Assembly: GCF_019285735.1 (NCBI RefSeq)
Contig: NZ_CP079107.1
Span: 310,001-374,000, forward strand
Direction: 5' to 3'
From: Paeniglutamicibacter sp. Y32M11
GTDB lineage: Bacteria; Actinomycetota; Actinomycetes; Actinomycetales; Micrococcaceae
DNA: 64,000 nucleotides
Positions 41,075 to 51,200 of the stretch are shown in pieces (the stretch's first letter is position 1; each line of letters begins with the position of its first letter). The notes under the pieces were generated by a model. The model saw nothing but the letters and a program-made list of their open reading frames with translations, was not told the origin of the DNA and made no database searches. A program made the position numbers and the translations under genes.

Positions 41075-42664
41075 ATGGATGTGCAGCCACTGGCCAACTA
41101 CTCGGAGCTGACGCCGCTGCGATTCCTGCAACGCTCCGTGGAGGTTTACCCGTCCAAGGACGCCATCGTTCATGGCGCGAGGACCTATAGCTATGCACAA
41201 TTTGGTGCCGAGGTTCAAAGGTTCGCGAAGGCGCTTGCCGCTCGCATCCACCCGGGAGATCGGGTGGCGGTGCTGGCTCCCAACATTCCAGAGATGCTTT
41301 TCGCTCACTACGCCGTCCCGCTTGCGGGTGGTGTCCTCGTGGCGCTGAATACTAGGCTCTCCGCCCGGGAGCTGGGCTACATCATGGAACATTCCGGAGC
41401 AAAAATCCTTCTTGCCGACTCCGAGTTGCTGGCCGCAACTGCTTCCCTGCGCTCCGAGATTCCAACCCTTGAGGCTCTCATTGAGATCCAGGATTCGGAG
41501 TTCGCCGGGATCAGGCCAGAGGTGGAAGTGGATGACATCTATAGTGACTTCCTTTCCACGGGCACCGGGGCGGATCTTGACTATGCGATTGCCGATGAGC
41601 GCGCGCCGATCACGCTGAACTACACCTCGGGGACCACGGGCAAACCCAAGGGTGTGCTGTACTCGCACCGCGGCAGCTACCTGAATTCTCTGGGGGAGGC
41701 CTTCCACCAGGGCTTTGACGCGCACACTCGGTATCTGTGGACCCTGCCGATGTTCCATTGCAACGGGTGGTGCACTCCATGGGCGGTCACCGCAGCCGGT
41801 GGCACGCACCTGTGCCTGCGCGGCGTGCGCGATCAGCCGGTGTGGGACGCGATTGATGACCTCGGCGTCACCCACCTCTGTGGTGCCCCGACCGTCTGCT
41901 CCATCATTGCCGACTCAACCCGGGCCCACGCGCTGGAGCGCGGCATCAAGATCACCACCGCCGGGGCGCCGCCCTCCCCAGCAATCATTCAAAAGCTGCA
42001 AAAACTGGGCATTGACGTGGTCCACGTCTACGGTCTCACCGAGGTCTATGGCCCCTATACGATCTGCGAGTATCAGGACGCCTGGGATGATTTGGATCAA
42101 GAGGCCAAGGCGCAGAGGGTCTCCCGGCAGGGCGTGGGCATGGTTCAGGCAGAATCGGCGCGCATTGTGGATATGGAGATGAAGGATGTGCCCGCCGATG
42201 GGGAAACCATGGGTGAAATCGTGCTGCGTGGCAATAACGTGATGATCGGCTATTACCGCGACGAGGAAGCCACCGCCACCGCGTTCGCCGGAGGGTGGTT
42301 CCACACCGGGGATTTGGGTGTGATGCATCCCGATGGCTACATTCAGCTCAAGGACCGTGCCAAGGACATCATCATTTCCGGCGGTGAGAATATTTCGACC
42401 ATTGAGGTCGAGCAGGCTTTCGCGAGTCATCCGGAGGTCCTGGACGTCGCGGTGATCGGTGTGCCGGACGAAAAATGGGGCGAAACTCCGGTGGCCTACG
42501 TTATCCTGTCCAGCGGTTCCCACGTTGATGCCCCAACCCTGCAGGCTCACGCCCGCACCCAATTGGCGGGATACAAGGTTCCCAAAATTATCAAGTTCCC
42601 TCAGGATTTGCCGCGTACTTCCACCGGTAAAGTCCAGAAAAACGCGCTGAGACAAAACGCTTAA
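41075..42664 (+). CDS. Long- or medium-chain acyl-CoA synthetase (AMP-binding)
   Basis: A 529-residue ANL-family ligase. ATG 41075 (MDVQPLANYSELTPLRF) has AGAGGA four bases upstream and fits the family start; ATG 41054 is an alternative. The ATP loop is YTSGTTGKPKGVLYSHRG, and the later motifs GLTEVYGP, GWFHTGDLG, KDRAKDIIISGGENIS and the catalytic Lys in PRTSTGKVQKNALR are all present. It activates a carboxylic acid to the CoA thioester through an acyl-adenylate. The sequence resembles AlkK/FadD35-like enzymes of medium-chain or branched substrates. It stands alone, so the substrate is not indicated. Confidence 0.88.
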   Translation: MDVQPLANYSELTPLRFLQRSVEVYPSKDAIVHGARTYSYAQFGAEVQRFAKALAARIHPGDRVAVLAPNIPEMLFAHYAVPLAGGVLVALNTRLSARELGYIMEHSGAKILLADSELLAATASLRSEIPTLEALIEIQDSEFAGIRPEVEVDDIYSDFLSTGTGADLDYAIADERAPITLNYTSGTTGKPKGVLYSHRGSYLNSLGEAFHQGFDAHTRYLWTLPMFHCNGWCTPWAVTAAGGTHLCLRGVRDQPVWDAIDDLGVTHLCGAPTVCSIIADSTRAHALERGIKITTAGAPPSPAIIQKLQKLGIDVVHVYGLTEVYGPYTICEYQDAWDDLDQEAKAQRVSRQGVGMVQAESARIVDMEMKDVPADGETMGEIVLRGNNVMIGYYRDEEATATAFAGGWFHTGDLGVMHPDGYIQLKDRAKDIIISGGENISTIEVEQAFASHPEVLDVAVIGVPDEKWGETPVAYVILSSGSHVDAPTLQAHARTQLAGYKVPKIIKFPQDLPRTSTGKVQKNALRQNA

Positions 42665-42692
42665 GCGCTAGAACTGAGGGCCCAGAAAACCG

Positions 42693-42731
42693 CGTCAACC
42701 CACCCGAAACCGAACGTTGGCAGGGTTGACG
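42693..42731 (+). terminator. Terminator after the acyl-CoA synthetase gene
   Basis: CGTCAACCC (42693-42701) pairs perfectly with GGGTTGACG (42723-42731), 21-base loop. No T-run. Confidence 0.5.
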
Positions 42732-43157
42732 TGGTGCTATTTCCACGCAGTCACATCCGTGACACCAGCAACATTAGCCACATAGGGTGTACCCAGCACG
42801 AGTACTAATCCGCAGGAAATAGGCGACTCCCCCGTCTCTTCCTTGGCTGAAAGAGTAGATATCATGCGTCCTCAACACGTTTCGTTGAAAATCGCGGTGG
42901 CCACCTTGTCCACATTGGGTTCCGAGCCCGGGAGGCCACGGCTCGGGCGCAGTATGGCGCTGCGCCGTGTGGATCTTCCCCGGGGGCACGGCCGCCGTTC
43001 GGCGGTTATGCCGATGCTCCGGATTGCTGCTGGGTGACGGGGCCGTCCTTTATCTAGAATCACATAGGGTCCGGGCCCGGATACGCCGCGCATTAATCCT
43101 TACGCGATGGGGTGGCGGGGGGATTACCCGTGTGAGCTTCCGCTGGTAGGCTGAGTA
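42732..43157. other. Non-coding region upstream of umuD
   Basis: About 430 bases without a supported gene. A short minus-strand frame ending at 42742 reads TPYVANVAGVTDVTAWK, which looks like the tail of a decayed surface-protein domain, but has no start and cannot be assigned. No RNA structure is apparent. Confidence 0.35.
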
Positions 43158-43173
43158 TCGAATCTTTGTTCTA
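43158..43173 (+). promoter_or_regulatory. LexA (SOS) box upstream of umuD
   Basis: TCGAATCTTTGTTCTA matches the actinobacterial/Bacillus-type SOS box TCGAAC-N4-GTTCGA at 10 of 12 fixed positions, ten bases before the umuD start codon. It lies downstream of a -10-like TAGGCT (43146-43151), so LexA would block transcription. This indicates DNA-damage control of umuDC. Confidence 0.75.
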
Positions 43174-43182
43174 GAAAAGGCG

Positions 43183-43611
43183 GTGCTCGTGTTCGGAACA
43201 GATTTGCCGCAGCCACAGCCGCCCTCGCCCGATTCACAAGGTCCGGTCGGTGCCGTAGAAGCCATGGGGTTTCCCTCTCCGGCGAGAGATTACTACAACG
43301 GCGGAATCGATCTGAACCGCCTCCTGATTAGGGACCGAACGTCCACTTTTCTCATGCGCGTCTCCGGCAACTCGATGGCCTCCGCGGGGATCAGCCACGG
43401 AGACGAAGTTATTGTGGACAGGGCTCTGGCGCCACGCGATGGATCAGTGGTCATTGCCATCCAAGACGGAGAACTGGTGATCCGCAGGCTAGTAGATCAC
43501 CGGGGCTCCCTCGTCCTCGTCAGTGACGAAGTGCCAGCAGAACAGGCAGAAGCCGTGGCCGAAGAGACCATCGTGTGGGGCGTCGTCACACGATGTTTGC
43601 ACCATGTGTAG
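43183..43611 (+). CDS. umuD: UmuD-like SOS mutagenesis protein, catalytic Lys replaced
   Basis: A 142-residue S24/LexA-fold protein from GTG 43183. The nucleophile Ser64 is in VSGNSM; the C-terminal half (GSVVIAIQDGELVIRRL and IVWGVVTRCLHHV) aligns with UmuD over its full length. In E. coli UmuD the partner lysine (Lys97) lies in V-K-R-L; here the codon is CGC, giving Arg101 in VIRRL. The usual cleavage pair (Cys-Gly or Ala-Gly) before GFPSPA is Met28-Gly29. Both changes suggest reduced or absent self-cleavage, or cleavage by another route. The gene lies 139 bases upstream of umuC and is preceded by an SOS box. Confidence 0.85.
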   Translation: MLVFGTDLPQPQPPSPDSQGPVGAVEAMGFPSPARDYYNGGIDLNRLLIRDRTSTFLMRVSGNSMASAGISHGDEVIVDRALAPRDGSVVIAIQDGELVIRRLVDHRGSLVLVSDEVPAEQAEAVAEETIVWGVVTRCLHHV

Positions 43612-43749
43612 GAAATCAGTCATCGCGCCGACGCCTCGTGGCGTACCTGCCAGAACTTGTGCCAGCCAGCCTCATCCGAGCGACACCACCGTGGCGGCGT
43701 CGGCTACAGGGGTTCCACCTAGATTACAGCGTTCCTTGGCGAGGACATC

Positions 43750-45024
43750 ATGAGCGAACGAATTGCGTTGGTGGACGTTAATAACTTCTATGTCTCCTGC
43801 GAGCGGGTCTTTGACCCGAAGCTGGTCGGCCGACCGGTTGTCGTCCTTTCCAACAACGATGGTTGCGTTGTGGCGCGCTCGCAGGAGGCTAAGAACCTAG
43901 GAATTACCACCGGTGCACCCTTTTTCCAAGTCAAACAGTTCATGCAAAGCCATGGCATGGTGGTGCGATCGAGCAATTATGAACTCTATGGGGACATGAG
44001 TGCCAGGGTCATGGAAGTGCTCTCGCGCTACGGGACATGGCAAGAGGTGTACTCCATCGATGAGTCGTTTATCGGTGTTCAAGGTAATCCCGACCAGCTT
44101 GGCAAACTAGCGACAACTATTCGTGCCGCCGTAGCCCGCAGCGTCGGGGTACCGGTGTGTGTGGGCGTTGCGCCCACCAAAACTCTGGCCAAGTTCGCCA
44201 ACCACGTCGCCAAGCACAATGCCCATCTTGGCGGGGTATGTTCCATGGATTCCATGGACCCACAGCTTGTTGCGGACATCCAATCCAGGGTTCCGGTCAC
44301 GGATCTATGGGGCGTCGGCTCGCGCACCGGAACCCGGCTCGCCGGGTTGGGCATCACCAGCATCGCTGACCTCAAGGCCGCCGATGTTACTGACATTCGC
44401 AAGAAGTTCTCCGTAGTGCTTCAACGCACCGTGCTGGAACTTAACGGAACGCCGTGTATCGCCCACAATGAGGAGCGAGCTGACAAGCAGCAAATCATGT
44501 ACTCACGCTCGTTCTCCAGCCCCGTGCGAACCATCGAGGAGATGGTTGAGGTGATGTCCATTTATGCCCAACGCGGTGCCTCCCGATTGATGAACGACGG
44601 ACTCTGGGCCACCTTAGTCACTATCACCGCCGGCACCAGCCGCTTCGCCTCCGGAGAAGCGTCATTCCCCTCGATCACCCTCAAACTTCCCGCGCCCACC
44701 CAGGACCCGATTTTGCTGACTCGGCTAGCTGTCGGGGCCATGCGGGAAATCATGCTTCCGGGCGCTTCCTACGTACGCGGAGGTGTCGTTCTCTCCGGAT
44801 TACAGCCCGAACCCGAGCAAGCGGTCTTTGGAATCTTTGACGCAGGATCGGATGAGAAGCACGTCGGCGATGTGCTCGGAGCGGTCAAGGCCCGGTTCGG
44901 GAACAAATCAATTGGCTTAGGCTCTGGGGGACTAGCCACGGAACCCGGGTGGTCGATGAAGCGAGACTATTCCTCGCCAAAGTTCACTACCGAGTGGGCG
45001 GAGATTCCGGTCGTGAAGGCCTAG
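43750..45024 (+). CDS. umuC: Y-family DNA polymerase V subunit UmuC
   Basis: A 424-residue translesion polymerase from ATG 43750 (GAGGA upstream). Palm motifs are complete: [18 protein letters not shown] with the first metal Asp, [15 protein letters not shown] in the fingers, and YSIDES with the catalytic Asp-Glu. The thumb helix-hairpin-helix is [15 protein letters not shown], and the C-terminal little-finger domain runs to about 340. It would synthesise past DNA lesions together with processed UmuD. A 138-base gap from umuD is unusual; most umuDC genes overlap or nearly touch. Confidence 0.93.
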   Translation: MSERIALVDVNNFYVSCERVFDPKLVGRPVVVLSNNDGCVVARSQEAKNLGITTGAPFFQVKQFMQSHGMVVRSSNYELYGDMSARVMEVLSRYGTWQEVYSIDESFIGVQGNPDQLGKLATTIRAAVARSVGVPVCVGVAPTKTLAKFANHVAKHNAHLGGVCSMDSMDPQLVADIQSRVPVTDLWGVGSRTGTRLAGLGITSIADLKAADVTDIRKKFSVVLQRTVLELNGTPCIAHNEERADKQQIMYSRSFSSPVRTIEEMVEVMSIYAQRGASRLMNDGLWATLVTITAGTSRFASGEASFPSITLKLPAPTQDPILLTRLAVGAMREIMLPGASYVRGGVVLSGLQPEPEQAVFGIFDAGSDEKHVGDVLGAVKARFGNKSIGLGSGGLATEPGWSMKRDYSSPKFTTEWAEIPVVKA

Positions 45025-45455
45025 TTTTTGCGGTCATGAGCGGGGGAACAGATTTCCTCGGGGCAGCCTTGCCACGTTTTAGAAAAATGCGCCACGATCT
45101 GAAGACCGCGCTCAAAAGCGTACCTTGTGGCAGGGTGGCCGTTCATGATGGTCGCTGAATGGCGGATAGCAAGGAGGAAGAATTGGCACACTGATTCGTA
45201 GTTCCATAGGTCCATCGCCGTATCAATGACTTCGTCATGGCTCATGAATTCGGGGTCATCAACCACATCGTGAGCAATCGCGGCGACGATGTCCCTATCT
45301 AGGCGGTGGTGCTGATCGCAATCGCACCATTCGATGCCCCGCGATGGAAGCTGCCAAATATCGGGTTCGCGATCAGACTCGGTCGGTTCTTTCGGGTAGT
45401 CGGACGGGAATGCAGCAATGAATTTTTGGTTGCTAGATAGCGGGGAAGTTTCCAC
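45021..45455 (-). CDS. Uncharacterised protein convergent with umuC
   Basis: A 144-residue soluble, acidic protein from GTG 45455 with AAGGAGG close upstream, which supports it as a real gene. The sequence contains [20 protein letters not shown], possibly a metal-binding stretch, and a helical region ([20 protein letters not shown]). No family is recognised. Its stop overlaps the umuC stop by four bases. Confidence 0.6.
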   Translation of the reverse strand: METSPLSSNQKFIAAFPSDYPKEPTESDREPDIWQLPSRGIEWCDCDQHHRLDRDIVAAIAHDVVDDPEFMSHDEVIDTAMDLWNYESVCQFFLLAIRHSATIMNGHPATRYAFERGLQIVAHFSKTWQGCPEEICSPAHDRKN

Positions 45456-45662
45456 AGGTTCCTCCTTGAAATGCTCTTGGGCTCAGCATAGGCGTGGCCA
45501 CCCACAGGTACCCGAGATACCGAGAAGGACGCACACATTAACGAGCGCGGCTGGGTAGGGAATGCCAAGCGGGGGAATACTGGTGGTGAATTTTCTTTCT
45601 AAATTCGGGAAATCCCACAAATCTCTGACAGGCTAAAAGTCGAGGGAGAGGAATGAGTCATC

Positions 45663-46967
45663 ATGAACGGCAGGAGAACAGCGATGTACCAGCGTAGAAA
45701 ACGCCTGTCGCTGATGATGCTCCCGGCACTGGTTTTAGTTGGATGCACCGCGGCACCCGCGCCCAGCACGACGACGCACAGCTCTTCCGCATCGTCCCCC
45801 AACACCCGCGCTCCCATCACGATCCCCGAGCCTTCCCCGGTGACCTCGAGTGCAGACACCTCACCTCACGACCCCGGAACCACTGCCACTCCGAGCCCTA
45901 GCACCGAGCCGTCGGCTGTCCCGCTAGATGCCGCGCATCGGCAGCTGGCCACGATGAGCAGGAAAGAAAAGATTGGTCAGGTGCTCATGGTGGGAGTCCC
46001 TGCCACGGGGAGCAACTCCGCCGATTTATCGACCATCACCCGCAACGCGCTGGGGAATGTGTTCCTCAAGGGTCGAAGTAGTGCAGGGAGTGCGGCAACG
46101 GGCGAGGTCGTCGAACGCATTAATACGGCCATCGTCAAGGGAACGGCCGCGGACATCACGCCGTATGTTGCCACCGATCAGGAAGGCGGCAACGTCCAGG
46201 TGCTACGGGGTGCCGGATTTTCCACCCTGCCCACCGCCTTGGTCCAGGGCAGCTGGGACAGCACGACACTGACTCACCGCGCCACCGAATGGGGCAAGGA
46301 GCTGGCCGCGGTCGGCATCAACCTCAACCTCGCCCCGGTGGCCGACACCGTATCCTCGGCGTCCTTTGCACCATCCAACGGTCCCATTGGACAGTGGAAG
46401 CGCGAATACGGTTATACGCCCAAGGCCGTTTCGAAGGCGTCACAAGCCTTCACCAAGGGGATTGGGGCGGCGGGAGTTGACTCCGTTATTAAGCATTTTC
46501 CAGGACTGGGCCGCGTCACGCAGAACACCGACATCGCCGAGAATGTCATTGACACCAAGACCACCCGCAATGATCCGTATCTTGAACCCTTCCGGGCGGG
46601 CATCGCTGCTGGCAATGAGTGGGTGATGGTCTCCAACTCCTACTACTCCAAGATCGACGCCAAGAACATTGCGCCGTTCTCTTCCACCATCATGCGGGGG
46701 ATGCTGCGCGAAGACCTCGGTTTTACCGGCGTCATCATTTCCGATGACATGTGCGATGCCACGCAACTTTCGCCGTGGGGCTATGCGACGCGCGCAGTGC
46801 GCTTCTTCGAGGCGGGCGGAACCATGATGCTGTGTGTGAATGCTGGGAAGCTGGGCCAGATTTCCGCGGCTCTGGCAGAGCAAGCGAAAAAAGATCCGGG
46901 ATTCGCTCGCCTCATTGATGCCGCGGCGCTCAAGGTGCTCCAAGCCAAGCAAGACGAAGGTTCCTAG
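45663..46967 (+). CDS. Lipoprotein glycoside hydrolase family 3 (NagZ-like)
   Basis: A 434-residue surface lipoprotein: basic start, hydrophobic LSLMMLPALVLVGC with lipobox Cys28, then about 65 residues of Ser/Thr/Pro-rich linker before the GH3 domain (from about 92, LDAAHRQLATMSRKEKIGQV). Catalytic features are VIKHFPGLGRVTQNTD (the Lys-His and acid/base loop of NagZ-type enzymes) and IISDDMCDA with the Asp nucleophile. Such enzymes cleave beta-N-acetylglucosaminides of peptidoglycan or chitin fragments. The first start ATG 45663 has GGAGAGG upstream; ATG 45684 is also possible. Its stop overlaps the convergent gene by four bases. Confidence 0.85.
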   Translation: MNGRRTAMYQRRKRLSLMMLPALVLVGCTAAPAPSTTTHSSSASSPNTRAPITIPEPSPVTSSADTSPHDPGTTATPSPSTEPSAVPLDAAHRQLATMSRKEKIGQVLMVGVPATGSNSADLSTITRNALGNVFLKGRSSAGSAATGEVVERINTAIVKGTAADITPYVATDQEGGNVQVLRGAGFSTLPTALVQGSWDSTTLTHRATEWGKELAAVGINLNLAPVADTVSSASFAPSNGPIGQWKREYGYTPKAVSKASQAFTKGIGAAGVDSVIKHFPGLGRVTQNTDIAENVIDTKTTRNDPYLEPFRAGIAAGNEWVMVSNSYYSKIDAKNIAPFSSTIMRGMLREDLGFTGVIISDDMCDATQLSPWGYATRAVRFFEAGGTMMLCVNAGKLGQISAALAEQAKKDPGFARLIDAAALKVLQAKQDEGS

Positions 46968-48148
46968 AGAACCAAAAGATATCCTCCGGCCCTTTCGCGC
47001 AGCGACGCCAACAGAAGAAGACGCTGCGCTTCGAAGCCCAGCTGGGACTTCTTCGAAATCCAGCCGTATTGATCGCTATGGCCCGATTTCCATCCCTCGG
47101 CCCACGAGTGTATGTCTGCGATGAGCTCAGGATCTAGCCCCAGCCGGTGCGGATCGATCTCGCGCCCCGATGAGGGGTCCCCCAACGGCCAGCGCCGCCC
47201 ATGCGCTGGCTCCAAATGAACCACCAACCGCTCTTGAACACCCAAATACTTGATGAGTAAGGCATCGGGGTTCAGCGTTCCGGATGACGGACAGATGATG
47301 GAGGAGCCGACTCCTGTGGCCAGGGAGCTGAAGGCGGCAGACCGGTAGCCCGGACCGCTTCCACCATGACCCCACAGGCGCAGGGCAGGATCCACCATGA
47401 TCCCCATGGCATATTTGGGTGCCCTCCACGGTGCCGGCGCATTGACAGCAACACAGCTGAAAAGGAGTTCTCGGGCCGCGACGGATATGTAGTCGCCGCG
47501 CACGCCCGTCGTTGATTGCAGGATGGTTTGGAAGCGGAGCACGTCGCTCGGCGTGGAGAACGCCGTGCCGGCCGGGCCAGCCCACAAGGTGGAGTAGCCG
47601 GTGGGACTCAGCGAGGTTTCGGGTAGTGGATAGCGTGTTGAGACCATGCCCAGCGGCGTAAAGACTTCGCGTTCCAGCACGAGGTGCAAGGGTTCGGCCA
47701 ACAAGGATTCCAACAGTGCGCCCAAAAACCAGTATCCGGTGTTGCTATAGGTGAAGGATCCGGGGATCCCGGTGGATGAGACGGAGGTGATCTGCTTCAA
47801 GTCCCATGGCCGACCCGGCTGCTCGTGGACGGCGCGAAGGTAGGCCGGAGTGTGGGCATAGTCGCCCAGTCCCGCGGTGTGGTTCAGCACCGCTTTGATG
47901 CTGCCATGCCCCGGAGCTCCGGGAAGGAATTTAGCGATCTTGTCGGTGACACGCAGGGCGCCGGCATCCATCAATCGCTGTACCGCAGCGGCAATAAACA
48001 TCCTGGTCAGGCTAAAGACCGGAAGCGCATCTTTGTCACCGAAAATACGCAGGACACCGGATTCGCTGGGATCCCGCCGGGCGGCGGCCGAGTCGGTGGG
48101 TAGCTGTGCCACCAACGATTCAAAGGCCGCAGCACTACTCATGGCCAT
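46964..48148 (-). CDS. Serine hydrolase of the beta-lactamase (class C/EstB) fold, Lys-to-Arg variant
   Basis: A 394-residue protein. It has the fold signatures YSNTGYW (Tyr base), NHTAGLGDY and HGGSGPGY, but the nucleophile motif SxxK reads SLTR (Ser47-Leu-Thr-Arg50, codon AGG, one base from AAG). Without the lysine the usual penicillin-recognising mechanism is not expected, so activity as a beta-lactamase or esterase is doubtful. No signal peptide is seen. It overlaps the GH3 gene at its 3' end by four bases. Start choice (ATG 48148 or 48142) is not settled. Confidence 0.75.
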   Translation of the reverse strand: MAMSSAAAFESLVAQLPTDSAAARRDPSESGVLRIFGDKDALPVFSLTRMFIAAAVQRLMDAGALRVTDKIAKFLPGAPGHGSIKAVLNHTAGLGDYAHTPAYLRAVHEQPGRPWDLKQITSVSSTGIPGSFTYSNTGYWFLGALLESLLAEPLHLVLEREVFTPLGMVSTRYPLPETSLSPTGYSTLWAGPAGTAFSTPSDVLRFQTILQSTTGVRGDYISVAARELLFSCVAVNAPAPWRAPKYAMGIMVDPALRLWGHGGSGPGYRSAAFSSLATGVGSSIICPSSGTLNPDALLIKYLGVQERLVVHLEPAHGRRWPLGDPSSGREIDPHRLGLDPELIADIHSWAEGWKSGHSDQYGWISKKSQLGFEAQRLLLLASLRERAGGYLLVL

Positions 48149-48183
48149 GAGCCTAGGTCAGCATCCGCACGGCGCAAGCAAAA

Positions 48184-48241
48184 GGCGCGGCCCGGGGAAA
48201 CCTGCGGTGAAATATTCACCGCGCCGTCCCCGGGCCGCGCC
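48184..48241. terminator. Two-tier GC-rich hairpin
   Basis: Outer arms GGCGCGGCCCGGGGA (48184-48198) and TCCCCGGGCCGCGCC (48227-48241) enclose an inner perfect hairpin GCGGTGAA-ATA-TTCACCGC (48204-48222). It lies in the 134-base gap between the hydrolase gene start and the subtilase stop, so it serves the minus-strand subtilase. Confidence 0.7.
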
Positions 48242-48282
48242 CGTAAGGTGCCAATAGCTTCATCGGAACCAGTGCTGTAGTG

Positions 48283-51200
48283 CTACTTGCGAGGCTGCAC
48301 GTCCAATACCTGGGCGCGCTGTCCCGAGGAATTGTGCAGGTGCAGGAGCAGCGCCTTGGCCTTGGTATCGGTGGAGGCTACCGTGGCTTTTAGCTGGCTC
48401 TTGTTGAGATCGGCGAACACCGTTCCCTCACCGGCGAAGGACAATGCCGGCTTGATCGCGTTGAAGTCGATCCAGTCGGTGGCGTCAACAGGAACGTTGG
48501 CGCCTGTCTCATCGGAGTTGTACTGCGAGTAGGAGTACACGCGGTAGGAGATCGGTGCGTCCGAGCCAGTCAAACCCAGCGCAGCGAGCGACACCGGGAA
48601 GCCGGCTACATTGGTGTCGAAGGTATTCGAATCAACATCTCCGCCCAGTCCGTTCAGGAGCTGCAGGTCAACCTGCTTCACGGGGTTCAGACTGTAGGTG
48701 GCTACCAGATCGGCGTCGAGTCCGTCGGCGACGGTATTAAAGGTGACAAAGTCTGCCTCGCCGTCGCCATTGGTGTCGATCTCGATGTCGATCTCGGTAC
48801 CGCCGGCCAAATGCGCCCAGTTGCCCCAGGTGCTCACACCGAAGTTCAGCAGACCATCGGCAGCTCCGGTGCTGGGGGCGGTGGTGGCCGCACCCACGTG
48901 CTGCAGATCCATTTCGCGTGCGCCCGGAACCTCATCGGCGCTTGCCGGGAGCTTGGTCGACGATGCGCCAAGTTCAAAGGCGGAGACCAGCGAGCGTACC
49001 TGAGTGGCACCGGATCCCGCCACGACGTCGTCGCCGGCAAGTTTGATGGTGCCGGTGGTGGCGCCCTTAGCGAAAGATGCCTTCTTTGCGGCCATGTCGG
49101 AAACCAGTTTTGGTGCCGCATGGACGGGAACACGCAAGGTCGGTGCGGTGGAGCTGGTGAGTTCCACTCGACCCGAAACATCGGCAACCCAGGCCCGCGG
49201 CAGACCAAGCTGCTCGGTGTCCATGGTTGGATCGATAGTCTTCGCGTACTTGTTCGCATCCACGTTCAACGTCACCTTGACGTTAGTGGTGGCGCCCGCG
49301 GCGAGCTTGACCGATTTCTGGCTCAGCGTGTAGCTGGCGCCCGGAATCTTCGTGGCCGGAAGGTAGGCCACCTTGTAGGTCTGGCTCTTATCGGACTTGT
49401 TGACCACAGTGATGGACTTGGTGGCCGAGTACTTCTTCTTGTCCACCTCGATGACACCGAAGCTCACGCTGGTGAGGTCCGGGTCCGCGGTGGCGAAGGC
49501 GTAGACGGGAGTCTCCAATGCGGCGTCGGCGATCACTCGACCGGAACCCACGCGGTTGGGGCCGTAGGCCTCGCCGTTGGCGGCCAGCACATCCGCGGTG
49601 GCGGTATTCATCATGATCGACTTGATTTGGTACGCGGTGTAGTTTCCGCTGCCGGCGACAAGTGCGGCGATGCCCGCGGCGTGCGGGGTGGCCATGGAGG
49701 TACCCGACATGACTGCCGGAGCGTTGCCGGTACCCACTCCGACGGAACCGATGAGAGTTCCGGGGGCAGCAATATCCGGCTTCACCACGCCTTCGGAGCC
49801 GTGGACACCACGCGAGGAGGACGAGTTTAGTGTGTCTCCCAGCCCGGAGTCACTTGATGCGGTGCCAACGAGCGCCGGATCCAGGGTGACGTTCAGGGTG
49901 CCGGCCTGGGCTGCCGGGCGCAAGGTATCGGAGTAGGCCTTGGTGAACTGTGCGCCGGGGATGGTCGCGTTGCCGGCGATGCCGGCCTCGAAGACCGAGA
50001 CCTCGGAGTCCAGGATGACTCCGGTGGCGCCGGCTGCCTCGGCATTGTTAAAGCGGGTTCCGGAGCCACAGGGGAACTCGAGGTTTTCGCTCCACTGGAG
50101 CCACACCCACTTACCGGTAAGCGAGCCCGCCTCAAAAGGATCGCAGCCGAAGGCGTTGGACTCCGGGGCCATCACCACGGCGCCGCTTAGCGCAGCGGGA
50201 TCGGCGGCGGTGTAGTTGAAGTTGGAGGAATACTGACCGGCCGCGGTGCCAGCGTTCTCGGCAGGAGCATTGACGGTGATGCCATCGAGCGTGACCTTGG
50301 TGGCCACGGAGTTAGCGACGGTCAGTGCGGAACGGGCATTGCCCGGGGAGCCTCCGACGTCCGTCACGTCACCGGCGTTGCCCGAAGCCACCACCGAGAG
50401 GATGCCCAAGTCGGTCAGCGAATTAACAATGTCATTTTCCGGGTCATCGGCTGGGGAATGATCCGAGCCCAGCGACATGTTCACAATCTGGGCGCGGTCA
50501 TCGAAGTTGCCATCGTTGTTGGGGTCCAACACGTAGTCAAGAGCCTGACCCACCACAGAGGAAGAACCGCCACAGCCGAAGACACGAATGCCAACTAGCG
50601 CGGCTTCCGGGGCGCTGCCGGGACCGATGCGCATGGCCGCTACATCGTCAGCCGTGAGTTTGGTGTAGTCGCCGGTAAAGGTGGAGCCGTCAGCGTTAAC
50701 GCCGTAACCGGCTGCCGAACCTGCGACGTGGGAGCCGTGTCCGGCGGCCGCACAGTCCAGCGGGTTGGCGTCGGGCTGCGGAACCGGCTGGTAGTCCTCG
50801 GCATCGGGGTCGGCGTTGTAGTTATCGCCCACCAGATCCCATCCGCCGATGAACTTGGCCGGATCGTAGAGTCCGGAGTCAGCAGCGGGGAGAGCTGTCG
50901 AGTCCTGTGCCTGCTTGTATCCGTCGACGGTTCCGGGTCCACCGAATCCGGCGTGGGTGTAGTCGATGCCGGTATCCAGAACGGCAATGGTGACGCCTTG
51001 GCCGGTTTCTTGTAACGCGCTCCATGCTTGCAGGGCGCGGGTGTCGATGTCGGCGTTCTTGTTCTCGGGTGACTTGGGAACAATGGCGGTGATCTTCTTG
51101 ACGTCGCTGCGTGAAGCCAATGCGCGCAACGCCTCCGCGTCGCCGCGTAGCGCAACTCCGGGAATGGAGTTGGTGGTCGAGTAGATGACATCGGCCTTGG

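Noticed and set aside
42742-42841. Minus-strand tail TPYVANVAGVTDVTAWK resembling a BIG2/cell-surface domain end
   Set aside because: Only a short open frame without start; the resemblance rests on a few residues.
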